A stretch of DNA of 14,736 bases from contig JAEOTL010000396.1 of NCBI GenBank assembly GCA_016839845.1, positions 1 to 14,736 on the forward strand, written 5' to 3'. Both the position numbers and the translations under genes were made by a program. Within the stretch, counting starts at the first letter, position 1, and each line of letters starts with the position of its first letter. Below are positions 9,101 through 14,051 of this stretch, in pieces. This DNA comes from Promethearchaeota archaeon. GTDB taxonomy: Archaea > Asgardarchaeota > Lokiarchaeia > Sigynarchaeales > SOKP01. The notes beneath the pieces were generated by a model that worked only from the letters and a program-made list of their open reading frames with translations, did no database searches and had not been told where the DNA came from.

Positions 9101-9527
9101 TTTTTAGCGTATCAGATATAACCTTAATTTTTAATCTTAAATTCTCTAATTGGGTATTAGACCACCCAGCTTGGCCAAGTAAGTTGATTGCAGAATAATA
9201 TTGAGCAATCGCATCCTCAAAAAAACCATCAAGTTCAAACTGTTTTGCTCCTTCAAGTAAAGCAAAAGCTTGATCTTGTAACTGTTCTATTTGAGATTTC
9301 AATTGCGTTTGTTGGTAAAATTGTTTTTGCTTTTCCATTTTCTGCAATTCATTAATTCTTTCATAAATATCATCCACCCTATGTAACAAATACCCACTTT
9401 GCTTGAGAAACTCCATAGCTTTTTGGTAGTTAGCTATTGCCTTCTTAAAGTTTCTCTCTTCTTCAGACTTTTGAGCGTCGTCTAGGAATTTCAAAGCTTC
9501 TTGAGCTAATTCTTCTGGATTCTGCAT
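3168..9527 (-). CDS. Giant TPR/MIT-like helical-repeat and coiled-coil protein
   Basis: A 2119-residue protein of unknown function, with no signal peptide, membrane segment or catalytic motif visible. It contains 18 copies of a unit of about 116 residues. Each unit starts with a TPR-like hairpin (pattern A-F-x-L-L-D-x-A, then G-x-Y-D-x-A-I-x-x-Y-x-x-A), has a conserved aromatic residue, then a third helix (pattern E-I-x-x-I-x-x-x-I-x-x-I-E), then 50-60 Lys/Glu/Gln-rich residues predicted to be coiled coil. The aromatic anchors are Y46, W122, W240, W347, W462, W578, W694, W810, W926, F1043, W1157, W1273, W1389, F1506, F1620, F1734, W1851 and W1967. From W347 on the spacing is 114-117; the first units are less regular. 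Residues after about 1990 are a charged coil without a further repeat. Three helices with a TPR-like first pair also resemble an MIT domain; this is inference. The start has no Shine-Dalgarno, fitting a leaderless mRNA. Confidence 0.9.
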   Translation of the reverse strand: MQNPEELAQEALKFLDDAQKSEEERNFKKAIANYQKAMEFLKQSGYLLHRVDDIYERINELQKMEKQKQFYQQTQLKSQIEQLQDQAFALLEGAKQFELDGFFEDAIAQYYSAINLLGQAGWSNTQLENLRLKIKVISDTLKKEQIIQESRKQELSAPDDFLQELDDQTPEVLGMFGQKKSIEKTESVTKYRARKKKEEEIQNHAFTHIDKAKDFEREKKFDNAIENYERAVELLDSIGWNEQTKNILVIIEKLKADKQQFEIFEKQRKSGPSELLRDDLVKEAAPESEIKKKRLIEFEKIRNQEEQVQTNAFNLIDIGKRLEREKNYDQAIQKFEQAVDLFRSIDWDSYIHPILGLIEDINKKREREQTAKYLKDRRQQELTTLQESIYRKQKESVVESAKDLAQKRKDVEEKQIDLEKKEKDFFTLLSFADTLLSEKKYDEATGEYQKALNFIKELGGGWETYSTNINNTIINVQKIKNSQLQRKYEIQQKLDKRKASELEFQKQIAVQLNKERERLNQKEIIIIDKEKESVYFEQRKNAAFDILDSATKLVSQGDYENAIKAYQNAGSIFSEIHWREEIPLIEKSIREVEEIQRNHRFLKQQKMQEALEREKEDVSFQKQIADSLRLERERIKQKEVELKKQDEELRFREERRKAGFKLLDQAQEEVSKGDYDNAIEILHYATNFFAEAHWKDEINLIQNSIIEIETKKQDAELQKQIQFQAKLEKEKQEKDFQERLVTEIKTRQQRLKQREIVIRERENEIAFRESKKEEAFRLLDDTQKLISKGNYDIILDNYYQVIAIFAQIQWNDEIPIIQEAIRDIETRKNEEAIMKQRQLERSIKKEIEDKAYFDHIKYQREMEAAIATRSLEQEETQKTLHVEALAKQQQAFKFIESGELLLQEEHFDASAKSYQDAIKILNEIGWEKPYLTLLNDTIATIQNRKKEKELEKKNTFELALKNQKKEERLQKKISEAMKMQQERIKVKEIQLLRKEEMLEYLEKRKIDAFNVIDKAEALLSENQYDQSIKEYRNAEIILTEINFPTEIIKDMIYKIEEKRREELINKSREFESNFRKEQEEKLFQQQITEKVRLEQLKLIDKQDELRKQEEYRQLTEEKRDEAFNVLETAQSLIVNGQFNKAIESYQKAASIFAEIQWDDEIKLIQDSIEVVKNKKREGEIRKQQELEEAINQEKMEKAFQEQIAKEVSIQRENLKQKEVVLRDKEKELAFREKQKEAAFNLLDKSQELISQGKYDEALEIYHAVTNFFAQLQWIDEIPIIQEAIREIEDKKKEEVILKQKELENALNNEKANHEFMKTISIQKANERAMALKEIERVEQDKLISSQNLKKQQKAISLIDRGESLLKQHNFDEAVSNYQTAIAILTEIGWTDEYLKLLYDTINTIELRKQDLERSNVLNQQLLAKQRKEELGFNAKIYGYIQKEKKKFEDKKIEIQKRENRLQNLEGKKLEAFKIMDKGEEFLNNGQYTQAISNYRQAELILNEIGFPTGSVVEMINKVQAKEREKLFAKQKIMEVQLQQEREQFSFQSQIADTIRIKERMMEEKHKQIEAQRKQYEYMENRKTEAFELLEEAEMYMNQARYDKSLEYYHSAELILNEIAFPTEAVREMIQKVQEKRREQQLQKQKDLDIQLEKEKQEWEIQQNLAENLRNEQERLRIKKIQIEEMEEVKSKLERRRQEAFKILDEAENVLKKSDYTIAIRLYRKAELILNELNFPTASIKNMVQKVTQMMKQREEEEELKFQQELHKVEEEKDLQLLIDERQRQEREKKRAQLLAIQEREKAIQEQVSIRESAYSMLEEAGKYLKQLTPDYDRAISLYNQAKNILAEHIGWEPEISNLNALINDLQQEQINFKEKKRLEEVAQIQRQKEYDLFQEEIKKRRLEQEKIKREQERQYRELIQGKRHIEDIKEDGLKYLDEGKRWAAYHDFKQAYENFEKGIEKFREIGWIDEINYIETEIKNTKKLEQRVISEQSKIRNIQEQLEKQREIEESRRKSEDAHLKKTITEVSDLAGDVIKLIEERRNEEKSAEKMRLKQISIDAKEFRKKMGDLIKVKQELKEELEKKEGEKRKIQEKMEQAKEREEVDALKRMIKEAKEKKK
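4104..5132 (-). repeat. Tandem run of the FPT-type repeat subtype (repeats 14-16)
   Basis: Three successive units, residues 1466-1808, carry phenylalanine-proline-threonine in place of the tryptophan motif and a third helix ending M-I/V-x-K-V. The FPT landmark lies at minus-strand bases matching plus positions 5005, 4663 and 4321, exactly 342 bp (114 codons) apart. This suggests local tandem expansion of the subtype already present as unit 10. Confidence 0.7.
4788..6176 (-). repeat. Four-repeat block, copy 2 (repeats 11-14 of the giant gene)
   Basis: Second copy of the 463-residue block (residues 1118-1580). Shared diagnostic stretches include DEIPIIQEAIR in units 8 and 12, IGW with a following YL and LL in units 9 and 13, and FPT in units 10 and 14. 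The copies have diverged substantially, so the duplication is old. Confidence 0.8.
6177..7565 (-). repeat. Four-repeat block, copy 1 (repeats 7-10 of the giant gene)
   Basis: This 1389-bp segment (residues 655-1117) holds repeat units 7-10. Each of four landmarks examined recurs exactly 1389 bases further along the gene in the copy at 4788-6176: W694/W1157, W810/W1273, W926/W1389 and F1043/F1506. The order of repeat subtypes is the same in both copies, which shows block duplication rather than one-by-one expansion. Block edges are approximate because the repeat phase is arbitrary. Confidence 0.8.
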
Positions 9528-9554
9528 TTTTATTATTTAATTAATCGTAATTTG

Positions 9555-9563
9555 AAATATAAT
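9555..9563 (-). promoter_or_regulatory. TATA-like box of the giant gene
   Basis: ATTATATTT on the minus strand, centred about 32 bases before the ATG at 9527. At the usual archaeal TATA-to-start distance of 25-30 bases, transcription would begin at or next to the ATG, which agrees with the lack of a Shine-Dalgarno. The surrounding DNA is very AT-rich, so chance matches are common. Confidence 0.35.
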
Positions 9564-9579
9564 ATCACAAATCCTTTTC

Positions 9580-9643
9580 TTACTTTAACATATCGCAACC
9601 AAGTAATTAAATTTTTTATATTTTAATAATTACTTTAACACAT
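9580..9643. repeat. Pair of 14-base direct repeats, 50 bp apart, between divergent genes
   Basis: TTACTTTAACATAT at 9580-9593 and TTACTTTAACACAT at 9630-9643 match at 13 of 14 positions, with start points exactly 50 bases apart. They lie in the 209-base region shared by the giant gene (minus) and the RACo-like gene (plus). About five helical turns of spacing would suit a regulator bound on one face of the DNA, but no regulator is identified. Confidence 0.45.
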
Positions 9644-9693
9644 GTAGGAATAACGTCAATATTTTCAGAAGTAAACGCAAAGAGAATTCACAA

Positions 9694-9708
9694 TTTAATT
9701 AATAAAAA
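9694..9708 (+). promoter_or_regulatory. Possible TATA-like element of the RACo-like gene
   Basis: TTTAATTAATAAAAA lies about 30-43 bases before the ATG at 9737. The position fits an archaeal TATA box with a very short leader. The evidence is weak because the whole region is AT-rich. Confidence 0.25.
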
Positions 9709-9736
9709 AATAACAATATAATGGTGCAAACCTGGG

Positions 9737-11692
9737 ATGGATCTTAAAAACAGAGATATTATTATTGATTTGGAACCAATTTCAAGGCGCGTATTTGTAT
9801 TAAGTGATATTACTTTCTTTGAGATGCTTTCAGACTTAAGAATTCAAATCAGATCAGTATGTGGAGGGATGGGCACATGTGGAAAATGTAAAATATTAAT
9901 TCAAAAGGGAAAAGAATTTCTAAATCCACCCACTCAAGCTGAGAAAAAATTGTTAGATCTCAAAGATTTGGAATTTGGTTGGCGACTTGCTTGTCAAACA
10001 AAAATAGATACTGAAAAAAGATCATTAATTGAAAAAATACAACCACCTCAATTTCGAATATTTTTACCTAACGAGTTACTTCTAGAAGATTTCAAAATTC
10101 TTACATCAGGTACAAGTAAAGATATCAGCTTAAATCCCACTGTAAAGAAATATTTTCTTAGTGTCCAAAAACCTTCATTAAATAATCAGATTCCTGATTT
10201 TGAAAGAATAGTCGCTGAGCTTATTGCTGTGGATAGTTCATTAAGAAATAAGACTCATTTCAATATAGAACATAATTTACTTAATAATTTGCCCGAAATT
10301 TTAAGAGAAAATGATCACAAAATAACAGTTACGTTATGGAATAGTAATACCATTATAGCCTGTGAAGCAGGTGATACAGAAAAGGACAATTACGGGATTG
10401 CTTTTGATATCGGAACGACAACGATCGTGGGTTATTTAATCAACCTTGAAAATGGGAAAATTTATTCCCTAAACTCTTGTTTAAATAGCCAGACTGCATA
10501 TGGTGAAGATCTCATCACACGTTTGACTTTTATAAAGGAAAATAAAGAAAACCTGGAGCTATTGAATTCTGCAGTATTAAACGATTTGAACGGTATTCTA
10601 CAAAAAATATTTGACGATGTAAATCTCTCCCCTTCTCAAATTTATGAAGCTACTGTTGTTGGGAATTCCGTTATGCATCATATTTTCTTAGGAATAAATC
10701 CTATTAATATTGGGCTAAGCCCTTTTATACCAGTAATACAGAAAGGTCTAAATATTAAAGCTAAAACGTTAGGTATGAATATTCATACTAATGGAAATGT
10801 TTATCTCTCTCCTATTATCTCTGGTTTTGTGGGTGCGGATACGATTGGTGTCATACTTTCTTCTAGAATCTATGAAGAAAAGAAATTAACTCTCGCAATT
10901 GACATTGGAACTAATGGAGAAATAATCATCGGAAATCAAAAGTTATTAGCAGTAGGTTCATGTGCCGCAGGTTCAGCCTTAGAAGGAGCACATATTAGCC
11001 AAGGTATGAGAGCAGCGGGAGGAGCGATTGACACTTTAAGAATAAATCCTAAATCTCTTGATGTATCATATACGACAATTAAACGTAAAAAACCGATTGG
11101 GATTTGTGGATCCGGTTTAGTAGATGCTGTCGCAGAAATGTTAAAATCAAAAATTCTTACAAGAAGTGGGAATTTCAATAAAAACTTAGTTCACCATGAG
11201 CGTTTTAGAAAAAGTGACAAAAGTATTGAATTTATAATAGCCAAGAAGGATGAGACAAATTTGGGTAAAGACATAACCATAACACAAAATGATATTAGAC
11301 AAATCCAGATGGCTAAAGCTGCATTCTATGCTGCCATGAGAATAATTCTACAACAATTTAATGAAAAACTCGAGATTCAACAAGTTTATTTAGCAGGAGC
11401 CTTTGGGAATTACATCAATACGAGCAATGCAAAATTTATTGGGATGATTCCCGATATCGATGATAGTGAAATTTATCAAATCGGAAACGCAGCGGGAACT
11501 GGAGCCCAGCACTGTTTAGTAAATAAAGATTCAAGACTAAAAGCAGAAGAATTACTAAAGCAAATCCAATACATCGAAATCGCGACAAACAAGGAATTTC
11601 AAAAAGAGTACGCCGAAGCTATGTACTTTCCTCATTTGAATCTTGATTATTTTTCGTCGTTGAATGAGTTTAAGGAAATACAAAAACGATAA
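9737..11692 (+). CDS. RACo-like corrinoid-protein reductive activator (2Fe-2S ferredoxin plus ASKHA ATPase)
   Basis: A 651-residue protein of the RACo/DUF4445 family. Known relatives use ATP to drive electron transfer that returns an inactive Co(II) corrinoid to Co(I), for example in corrinoid iron-sulfur proteins and corrinoid methyltransferase systems. The N-terminus is a plant-type 2Fe-2S domain with ligands C42-x5-C48-x2-C51 and C86 (GWRLAC). A linker/middle region spans about 95-215. The ASKHA ATPase follows, with phosphate loops at FDIGTTT (223-229) and IDIGTNGE (from D389), a VGNSVMHH stretch, SGFVGAD, CGSG (from C457) and the nucleotide-binding LAGAFGN around G554. Length and domain order match the family. 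No corrinoid protein or methyltransferase is adjacent, so its partner must be encoded elsewhere. No Shine-Dalgarno precedes the ATG; an ATG at 9721 is out of frame and soon stops. Confidence 0.88.
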   Translation: MDLKNRDIIIDLEPISRRVFVLSDITFFEMLSDLRIQIRSVCGGMGTCGKCKILIQKGKEFLNPPTQAEKKLLDLKDLEFGWRLACQTKIDTEKRSLIEKIQPPQFRIFLPNELLLEDFKILTSGTSKDISLNPTVKKYFLSVQKPSLNNQIPDFERIVAELIAVDSSLRNKTHFNIEHNLLNNLPEILRENDHKITVTLWNSNTIIACEAGDTEKDNYGIAFDIGTTTIVGYLINLENGKIYSLNSCLNSQTAYGEDLITRLTFIKENKENLELLNSAVLNDLNGILQKIFDDVNLSPSQIYEATVVGNSVMHHIFLGINPINIGLSPFIPVIQKGLNIKAKTLGMNIHTNGNVYLSPIISGFVGADTIGVILSSRIYEEKKLTLAIDIGTNGEIIIGNQKLLAVGSCAAGSALEGAHISQGMRAAGGAIDTLRINPKSLDVSYTTIKRKKPIGICGSGLVDAVAEMLKSKILTRSGNFNKNLVHHERFRKSDKSIEFIIAKKDETNLGKDITITQNDIRQIQMAKAAFYAAMRIILQQFNEKLEIQQVYLAGAFGNYINTSNAKFIGMIPDIDDSEIYQIGNAAGTGAQHCLVNKDSRLKAEELLKQIQYIEIATNKEFQKEYAEAMYFPHLNLDYFSSLNEFKEIQKR

Positions 11693-11728
11693 TAATCTCT
11701 TTTAGAAATTATAAAAATATTATTAAGA

Positions 11729-11781
11729 TTAAACCACCATAATGTTAATAGTAGGCTTAGAATTACTAAAAGTATGGTTTA
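11729..11781. repeat. Nested inverted repeats after the RACo-like gene
   Basis: TAAACCA (11730-11736) pairs with TGGTTTA (11775-11781). Inside it, TAGTA (11749-11753) pairs with TACTA (11764-11768) around a ten-base loop. The structure lies 37-90 bases past the stop codon and precedes T-rich DNA, so it could be a 3'-end structure or terminator. The stems are short and AT-rich, so support is limited. The rest of the gene-free stretch 11693-11939 shows only AT-rich DNA and the elements listed next. Confidence 0.3.
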
Positions 11782-11864
11782 GTTTATGTAAAACTATTTA
11801 AATTTTTAAGATATTAAATCTATAATTTAATTTGTATTAATAAATTAAATAAATTATTAAATAT

Positions 11865-11890
11865 CTGTATCGATATTAATTAATATACAG
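11865..11890. repeat. Inverted repeat upstream of the small GTPase gene
   Basis: CTGTAT (11865-11870) and ATACAG (11885-11890) are inverted copies separated by 14 AT-rich bases containing TTAATTAA. The site is just upstream of the candidate TATA element of the GTPase gene, a typical position for an activator or repressor site. It may be chance in such AT-rich DNA. Confidence 0.25.
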
Positions 11891-11895
11891 AACTA

Positions 11896-11908
11896 AATAA
11901 TATATTAA
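11896..11908 (+). promoter_or_regulatory. TATA-like box of the small GTPase gene
   Basis: An AATAATATATTAA element, centred about 38 bases before the ATG at 11940. With usual archaeal spacing this would give a leader of roughly 10-15 bases. No good Shine-Dalgarno lies before the ATG. Confidence 0.35.
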
Positions 11909-11939
11909 AATTCAAAAAAATCAACGTGAGCGAAGCTAA

Positions 11940-12464
11940 ATGTCAAGTTTTAAACTGAAAGTGTTACTTACTGGTGCTGCTGCCGTTGGAAAAACGAGCT
12001 TAGTTCAAAGATTTATTAAAAATCGATTCCAAGCAAATTATAAATTAACAGTTGGGGTTGATATTTTGACGAAAGATGTAGAATTCAGATCTGGGGAAAT
12101 CGCAACTTTGAGCATATGGGATATAGGAGGTCAACAACGTTTTGAATTTATTCGTAGCACCTTTTACAAGGGAGCTGCAGGTGCACTCTTAGTTTTTGAT
12201 TTAACTAGAGATCAAACATATACGGAAACAAGGAAATGGTTAACGGAGATTCGTCAATTCGCCGGAGAAAATATACCATTTGTGTTAATTGGGAATAAAG
12301 CAGATCTTGTTGAGGATGTAGGGGTTGTAATTGATAGAGAAGAGGCTCGTTCATTTGCTGAAAATGAGGGGAGTATTTATATTGAAACTTCAGCTAAGAC
12401 GGGTATAAACGTTGATGAATCTTTTACAGAATTAACACGTAGAATTATTGATTTTCGATCCTAA
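11940..12464 (+). CDS. Rab/Arf-like small GTPase of the Ras superfamily
   Basis: A 174-residue small GTPase consisting of the G domain alone. All five G motifs are present: G1 GAAAVGKTS (12-20), G2 T37 in KLTVGVD, G3 WDIGGQQRF (60-68), G4 NKAD (119-122) and G5 ETSAK (149-153). Q65 corresponds to the catalytic Ras Gln61. Overall it is most like Rab, but the WDIGGQ motif follows the Arf/Rag-type double glycine rather than Rab WDTAGQ, and Ras Gly12/Gly13 are replaced by A14/A15. The C-terminus (IIDFRS) has no cysteine for prenylation, and no N-terminal myristoylation glycine follows the Met, so any membrane attachment must be indirect. Such proteins are abundant in Asgard archaea; no GAP, GEF or roadblock/longin gene is adjacent. 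It converges with lysC, ending 66 bases away. Confidence 0.93.
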   Translation: MSSFKLKVLLTGAAAVGKTSLVQRFIKNRFQANYKLTVGVDILTKDVEFRSGEIATLSIWDIGGQQRFEFIRSTFYKGAAGALLVFDLTRDQTYTETRKWLTEIRQFAGENIPFVLIGNKADLVEDVGVVIDREEARSFAENEGSIYIETSAKTGINVDESFTELTRRIIDFRS

Positions 12465-12496
12465 TTTTATTAATTGTTTATAATAGTATTTATGAT

Positions 12497-12521
12497 CCTG
12501 AATAATTCAATAGCCTTCAGG
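12497..12521. terminator. Inverted repeat between convergent GTPase and lysC genes
   Basis: CCTGAA (12497-12502) and TTCAGG (12516-12521) form a six-base-pair stem with a 13-base loop in the 66-base gap where the two genes converge. The position suits a bidirectional terminator, but no long T-tract adjoins the stem, so this is only a candidate. Confidence 0.3.
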
Positions 12522-12530
12522 TGTTAAAAT

Positions 12531-13940
12531 CTACACTTCAAATTCATCATATAAATCATCATGAATTATATTTATTGCTTCAATAAGCTTCTTCCTTTCA
12601 ATAACTATTGATAGATTTAATTCATTAAGACTTTGTGACAATGCTTTAACTTTAATGTCCTTTTTATCTAAAGCATTAAAAATATCTGCCTTTGTTTTGG
12701 TTTCGAGGATCTTTAAGCCGATAATATTAATAACTGCAACATTTTCCCATTTTATATGAAAAAACTCTGAGAAAAATTTCGAATCTTTTAAAGCAGCAAC
12801 AGCCCTTTCTGAATCCTCCTCTTTAACTATAAATGATGTACTTACTTCTGAGGAACTCTGAGCAACTAAAGAGACACTTATCCTATTTTTACTCATTACT
12901 CTGAAAATCTTCGCTAAGACTCCAGGAACATCTACTAAGCTACCAGAAATTACGGTTATTATTGTTGATAATTCAACAGCCGAAATCCCTTTTATTTGTT
13001 CTTTATTTGTTTGGTCCGAAATTTCCGTAAAATTATCATCTAGTGGAGAATTAAAATTTCGAATTTCCAAGGGAATCTTATATACCTCTATTGCTTCAAG
13101 ACATTTTGGATGGAGGATTTTAGCCCCAAAATTGGCAATGTGTTTTGCTTCATCATAATCTAAATTTTTTATCAAAGACGATTCAGGGACATACTTTGGA
13201 TTAATCGCTAGTAATCCATTAACATCTTTCCAGAGAATTACTTTAATATTTTTATCTTCTCCAACATTATAAAGTGAATGAGCCAGAATTGTAGCAGTAT
13301 AATCGGAACCCCCTCTTCCAAGAGTAGTAATGTACCCTATTTTGTTTCGACCAATGAATCCTGTTAAGCAAACGATAATATCTTCTTTAGGATTCTCTGT
13401 AAAGGGAATAATTAATTTATTAACTCTTGAGTTTGTAAGATCATATAGGGGATAAGCATTGTTAAACTCATCATTAGTAATAATGATCTTACTAGCTGGC
13501 ACGTAGGCAGAATCTAATCCAGAACTTAGAAGAAATTGATTTAAAATAAATGTTGATAAAATCTCACCGAAACTTAGTACATAATCCCTATAATAAGGTT
13601 CCAAACCAAACTCTCTGATATCAGAAAAGGCATCATCTAATTCACTTAATTTATCATCAACCCAATCTTTAGCTTTAATATAATGCTCTGAATCTTCTAC
13701 AAATATTTGTTCAATTATATCAAAATGTCTTTTCTCGATTAATGCAATATTTTGATCTGTCGCCTTAAGATCTTCGAGATTTAAAGCTGTTTTTAATAAT
13801 AAATCTGTAATCCCATTAAAAGCAGAAGCGACAAATATTTTTTTAACATCCTTATAGATGTTAATGATTCTTAATATCTTATCAAATGCTGTTTTATCTA
13901 AAAGACAAGATCCTCCAAACTTCATTACTACTATAGGCAT
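12531..13940 (-). CDS. lysC: Aspartate kinase with two C-terminal ACT domains
   Basis: This enzyme phosphorylates aspartate with ATP, the first step toward lysine, threonine, methionine and isoleucine. At 469 residues it is the normal length for a monofunctional aspartokinase; no homoserine dehydrogenase domain is fused. The amino-acid-kinase domain shows KFGGS (7-11), SFGE (123-126), GRGGSD (208-213), WKDVNG (237-242) and FGAKILHP (271-278). Two ACT domains follow at about 325-395 and 400-465. The first contains DVPGVLAKIF and AQSSSEVSTSF, close to the effector-binding region of allosteric aspartokinases, so feedback inhibition by lysine or threonine is likely, though which one cannot be told. 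The start at 13940 is supported by AGAGG 11 bases upstream; Met6 is an alternative. No other biosynthetic gene of the pathway is in the window. Confidence 0.95.
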   Translation of the reverse strand: MPIVVMKFGGSCLLDKTAFDKILRIINIYKDVKKIFVASAFNGITDLLLKTALNLEDLKATDQNIALIEKRHFDIIEQIFVEDSEHYIKAKDWVDDKLSELDDAFSDIREFGLEPYYRDYVLSFGEILSTFILNQFLLSSGLDSAYVPASKIIITNDEFNNAYPLYDLTNSRVNKLIIPFTENPKEDIIVCLTGFIGRNKIGYITTLGRGGSDYTATILAHSLYNVGEDKNIKVILWKDVNGLLAINPKYVPESSLIKNLDYDEAKHIANFGAKILHPKCLEAIEVYKIPLEIRNFNSPLDDNFTEISDQTNKEQIKGISAVELSTIITVISGSLVDVPGVLAKIFRVMSKNRISVSLVAQSSSEVSTSFIVKEEDSERAVAALKDSKFFSEFFHIKWENVAVINIIGLKILETKTKADIFNALDKKDIKVKALSQSLNELNLSIVIERKKLIEAINIIHDDLYDEFEV

Positions 13941-13951
13941 AATTTTGAAAA

Positions 13952-13956
13952 CCTCT
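13952..13956 (-). promoter_or_regulatory. Shine-Dalgarno for lysC
   Basis: AGAGG on the minus strand with an 11-base spacer to the ATG at 13940. The spacing is rather long, and it would be still longer for an alternative start at Met6, so it favours the longer form. Confidence 0.35.
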
Positions 13957-13980
13957 GTTTGATCTTTAATTATTGTAGCT

Positions 13981-13990
13981 TTATAATTTT
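13981..13990 (-). promoter_or_regulatory. TATA-like box of lysC
   Basis: AAAATTATAA on the minus strand, about 45 bases before the lysC ATG. Usual archaeal spacing would put the transcript start near 13958, just ahead of the AGAGG element, so promoter and ribosome site agree. The 111-base divergent gap also has to hold the promoter of the PHP gene, for which no convincing box is seen. Confidence 0.35.
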
Positions 13991-14051
13991 TTCAACTATT
14001 ATTTTTAGAATTAGAGAAAAAGTCAAATTTTTAGATTTCTTATAATTCAGT

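Noticed and set aside
9721..9747. ATG at 9721 as an earlier start of the RACo-like protein
   Set aside because: It is out of frame with the gene and reaches a stop after eight codons.
10936..11178. Minus-strand open frame inside the RACo-like gene
   Set aside because: It is antisense to the conserved ASKHA core, which explains the sequence fully.
11693..11939. Small RNA or tRNA gene in the longest intergenic stretch
   Set aside because: The sequence is very AT-rich, with only short weak stems; no cloverleaf, GTTCRA-like T-loop or GC-rich island typical of RNA genes is visible.
14038..14047. TTATAATTC as TATA box of the PHP gene
   Set aside because: It lies only 5-14 bases before the ATG, too close for a promoter that would include the start codon in the transcript.
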